Shown here: one piece after another, positions 60,827 to 64,000 of the stretch
Position numbering within the stretch: position 1 is the stretch's first letter
How the letters are laid out: each line of letters begins with the position of its first letter
Assembly (NCBI RefSeq): GCF_001787335.1
Contig: NZ_CP014674.1
Location: 1,196,501-1,260,500, forward strand
Origin: Kozakia baliensis
GTDB taxonomy: Bacteria; Pseudomonadota; Alphaproteobacteria; Acetobacterales; Acetobacteraceae
Reading direction: 5' to 3'
DNA: 64,000 nt
Notes under the pieces: model-generated
Told to the model about the DNA's origin: nothing
What the model saw: only the letters and a program-made list of their open reading frames with translations
The model's database searches: none
Program-made: the position numbers and the translations under genes

Positions 60827-61903
60827 TCAGACTTTTCGCCCCAGTTTAATATCTTGCACGCTTTCGAACCCATCCTCCCGCATGGCGGTCAACAATTCTT
60901 TTTTCAGGCGAGCGATAATACCCGGCCCTTGTAGAACGAAAGACGTGTAGATTTGAACCAGATCCGCTCCGGCACGCAGGCGCTCGACAATATCGCGTCC
61001 CGTTTCGATGCCGCCGCAGGAGATCAGGGTCAGGCGATTATCGGCAAGCGGGGCGACGCGTTCCAGCAATGCTTTCGACAGCGCCGCAACGGGACGACCG
61101 GACAAACCACCGCTTTCGCTTGCATAAGGTGAGCGCAGATCGGCAGGGCGTGAAATGGTCGTGTTGGTCAAAATCAGCCCATTCGCGCCACCTTCGATGG
61201 CCGCCGCGACGATGTCGGGAACAGCGGCATGATCCAGATCGGGCGCGAGTTTGACCAGTAGGGGCGGCCGAGATGGATTGCGCGTGGCGATGGCAGCCAG
61301 AATATCGCGCAATGTCGTAGCGCTTTGCAGGTCGCGCAACCCCGGCGTATTCGGCGAAGAAAGGTTGATGGTAATGTAATTCACATAAGGCGACACGCGC
61401 GCAACAAGTTCGGGATAATCCTTCAGCGGTTCAGCGCCGACCTTGTTGATGCCAAGATTGGCCCCGATCGGCGCCTGCGTGCCGCGCGGGCGACCATCGG
61501 GGAAGGGGCGGTGCAGCCGGGCGAGGCGTTTGCAGAATAAATCGATTCCGCAGCCATTGAAGCCCATGCGGTTGATGATCGCACCATCCTCGGGGAGGCG
61601 AAAAAGGCGTGGCGTCGGATTGCCGGGCTGTGGGCGCGGCGTCACGGTGCCGCACTCCACGAAGCCGAAGCCAAGTCGCGTCAATGCCCGAACGGCGCGT
61701 GCGTCTTTATCGAAGCCTGCCGCAAGGCCGATCGGATTGGGAAAGCGCATACCCAAGGTGCGCACGCTCAACGCGGGAACATCTCGCGGTGCGGCGGCAC
61801 CCAGGCCTAGCGTGAGGCTTTGGATCGCGATTTCATGCGCTGTCTCCGGTTCGAAGCGTTGCAGAAGCGACGTAGCGATCGGCGCAAGGAGAGGCACGGT
61901 CAT
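60827..61903 (-). CDS. pyrD: Dihydroorotate dehydrogenase (quinone), class 2
   Basis: A 358-residue enzyme of pyrimidine synthesis. FMN-binding barrel with FPNPIGLAAGFDKDARAVRA, GFGFVECGTVTPRPQPGNPT, INLSSPNTPGLRDLQS (catalytic Ser), LILTNTTISRP and GLSGRPVAALSKALLERVAP. The N-terminal helix (LLQRFEPETAHEIAIQSLTL) anchors it to the membrane quinone pool. Confidence 0.95.
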   Translation of the reverse strand: MTVPLLAPIATSLLQRFEPETAHEIAIQSLTLGLGAAAPRDVPALSVRTLGMRFPNPIGLAAGFDKDARAVRALTRLGFGFVECGTVTPRPQPGNPTPRLFRLPEDGAIINRMGFNGCGIDLFCKRLARLHRPFPDGRPRGTQAPIGANLGINKVGAEPLKDYPELVARVSPYVNYITINLSSPNTPGLRDLQSATTLRDILAAIATRNPSRPPLLVKLAPDLDHAAVPDIVAAAIEGGANGLILTNTTISRPADLRSPYASESGGLSGRPVAALSKALLERVAPLADNRLTLISCGGIETGRDIVERLRAGADLVQIYTSFVLQGPGIIARLKKELLTAMREDGFESVQDIKLGRKV

Positions 61904-62025
61904 GAGCGATCTCGTTCAAAACATTCAAAGGTGCGTTGTCATAACGCCTCATTCCCCGAACTGGGAGGGGGAAGAGGAAAAAGAAGCGCTCCCTTTTCTG
62001 TGCAAGATGCGCTAAAGACGCGCTC

Positions 62026-62271
62026 ATGTGGGACGAACCCTATCTCGAAACTTGCTGTCGCTCGACGCTTCATCGCCTGCTTTTGTGCGAAGATGTGGGG
62101 CGTCCGCAGAATCTGCGCGACCAGCCTTGTCTGGAGCGGCTATGCGGTATGGGGTTCGCACGCCTGCGCCAGGATGGGCGCTTTGAGATCACCCCTGCCG
62201 GTCAGGTGCGGCACGATCGGGAAATCGGCAGATTGGTGCCGATGGCGGCCAGATTCCGTCTCCGAGCCTGA
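62026..62271 (+). CDS. Small unknown protein, winged-helix-like
   Basis: An 81-residue protein (WDEPYLETCCRSTLHRLLLC, LERLCGMGFARLRQDGRFEI, TPAGQVRHDREIG). The GF.R...DGRFEITPAG pattern resembles a winged-helix wing. Divergent from pyrD by about 120 bp. Function unknown. Confidence 0.6.
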   Translation: MWDEPYLETCCRSTLHRLLLCEDVGRPQNLRDQPCLERLCGMGFARLRQDGRFEITPAGQVRHDREIGRLVPMAARFRLRA

Positions 62272-62373
62272 AGCGGGCTTATTGTATCCTCACATTCCTG
62301 CGAGAGATGCCGAGGCGCCTGCGCATCGTCAACGATAGCGTTGACAAACCATCAGGAAATCCCGAATGTGACG

Positions 62374-62506
62374 TCCACCAGGGGGTGCCTCGTCAAGAGG
62401 CTGAGATGTCGCTGGCGGATCGCAAAATCCGCAGCGCGACGACCCTTCCGACCGCTGCTTGCGGTTGGGGAACCTGATCCGGTTCGTACCGGCGTAGGGA
62501 TTGGTA
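62374..62506 (+). promoter_or_regulatory. TPP riboswitch
   Basis: The conserved THI elements are seen in order: AGGGGGTGCC, GGCTGAGATG, GACCCTTCCGA, GAACCTGATCCGG, and GGCGTAGGGA. It lies about 90 bp upstream of thiC. Binding of thiamin pyrophosphate normally sequesters the ribosome site or causes termination. Confidence 0.93.
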
Positions 62507-62509
62507 TGA

Positions 62510-64000
<1,491 letters not shown>

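Overview
The window looks like a chromosome segment of an acetic acid bacterium (Acetobacteraceae, Alphaproteobacteria). This is inferred from the gene types and order: a hisB-DUF2628-hisH-hisA-hisF-hisE-HIT run, a UbiH-type hydroxylase next to a Rieske oxygenase, a DUF3772 MscS-type channel, pyrD, a TPP riboswitch before thiC, and GC-rich coding sequence. I cannot name the genus from sequence alone.

Layout. Bases 1-2402 are chromosomal: the end of an oxidoreductase gene converges on a TonB-dependent receptor across a shared terminator. Bases 2700-9120 are a graveyard of mobile DNA. It holds an IS5 fragment, a DUF3310 phage gene, an IS481 element split by an IS110 element, an IS5 tail, a second IS481 with a 6-bp target duplication, an IS701 element, and the C-terminal end of an older tyrosine integrase.

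Bases 9167-49876 are a genomic island of about 40.7 kb. It is bounded by a perfect 49-bp direct repeat. The right copy is the 3' part of an intact tRNA-Glu(CTC) gene, with a tyrosine integrase directly inside it; the left copy is a bare tRNA fragment. No conjugation or phage structural genes were seen, so the island looks mobilised in trans or decayed.

The cargo is mainly defence and maintenance. From left to right: a broken VapBC pair joined to a methylase fragment, a PemK/MazF-type pair, a second VapBC pair, HipBA, and a type I restriction-modification operon with an extra small gene. Next come decayed DUF2442/DUF4160 genes, a non-coding array of about 119-bp tandem repeats, and an unrecognised four-gene cassette with a structured leader. 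These are followed by a trypsin-like protease, a GNAT-methyltransferase fusion, IS5 elements and a 456-aa unknown. The rest of the cargo is a DUF4365 gene coupled to an unknown gene, DUF4238, a 403-aa unknown, a Hint-glycosyltransferase protein, an S24-type repressor and a three-gene envelope operon.

The right end is the mobility and control module: a UvrD fragment, an SRAP protein, a ColE2-like replicase, an XRE regulator, an excisionase-like protein and the integrase. The replicase start codon lies inside a long palindrome that also occurs upstream of the XRE gene, which suggests shared control.

Bases 49905-64000 return to the chromosome: the his operon, nitroreductase-UbiH, a Rieske oxygenase, the mechanosensitive channel, pyrD, and TPP riboswitch-thiC running off the end. 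The best candidate for an undescribed system is the repeat array plus four-gene cassette at 21.3-24.75 kb. The DUF4365 pair at 32.8-34.4 kb is second.
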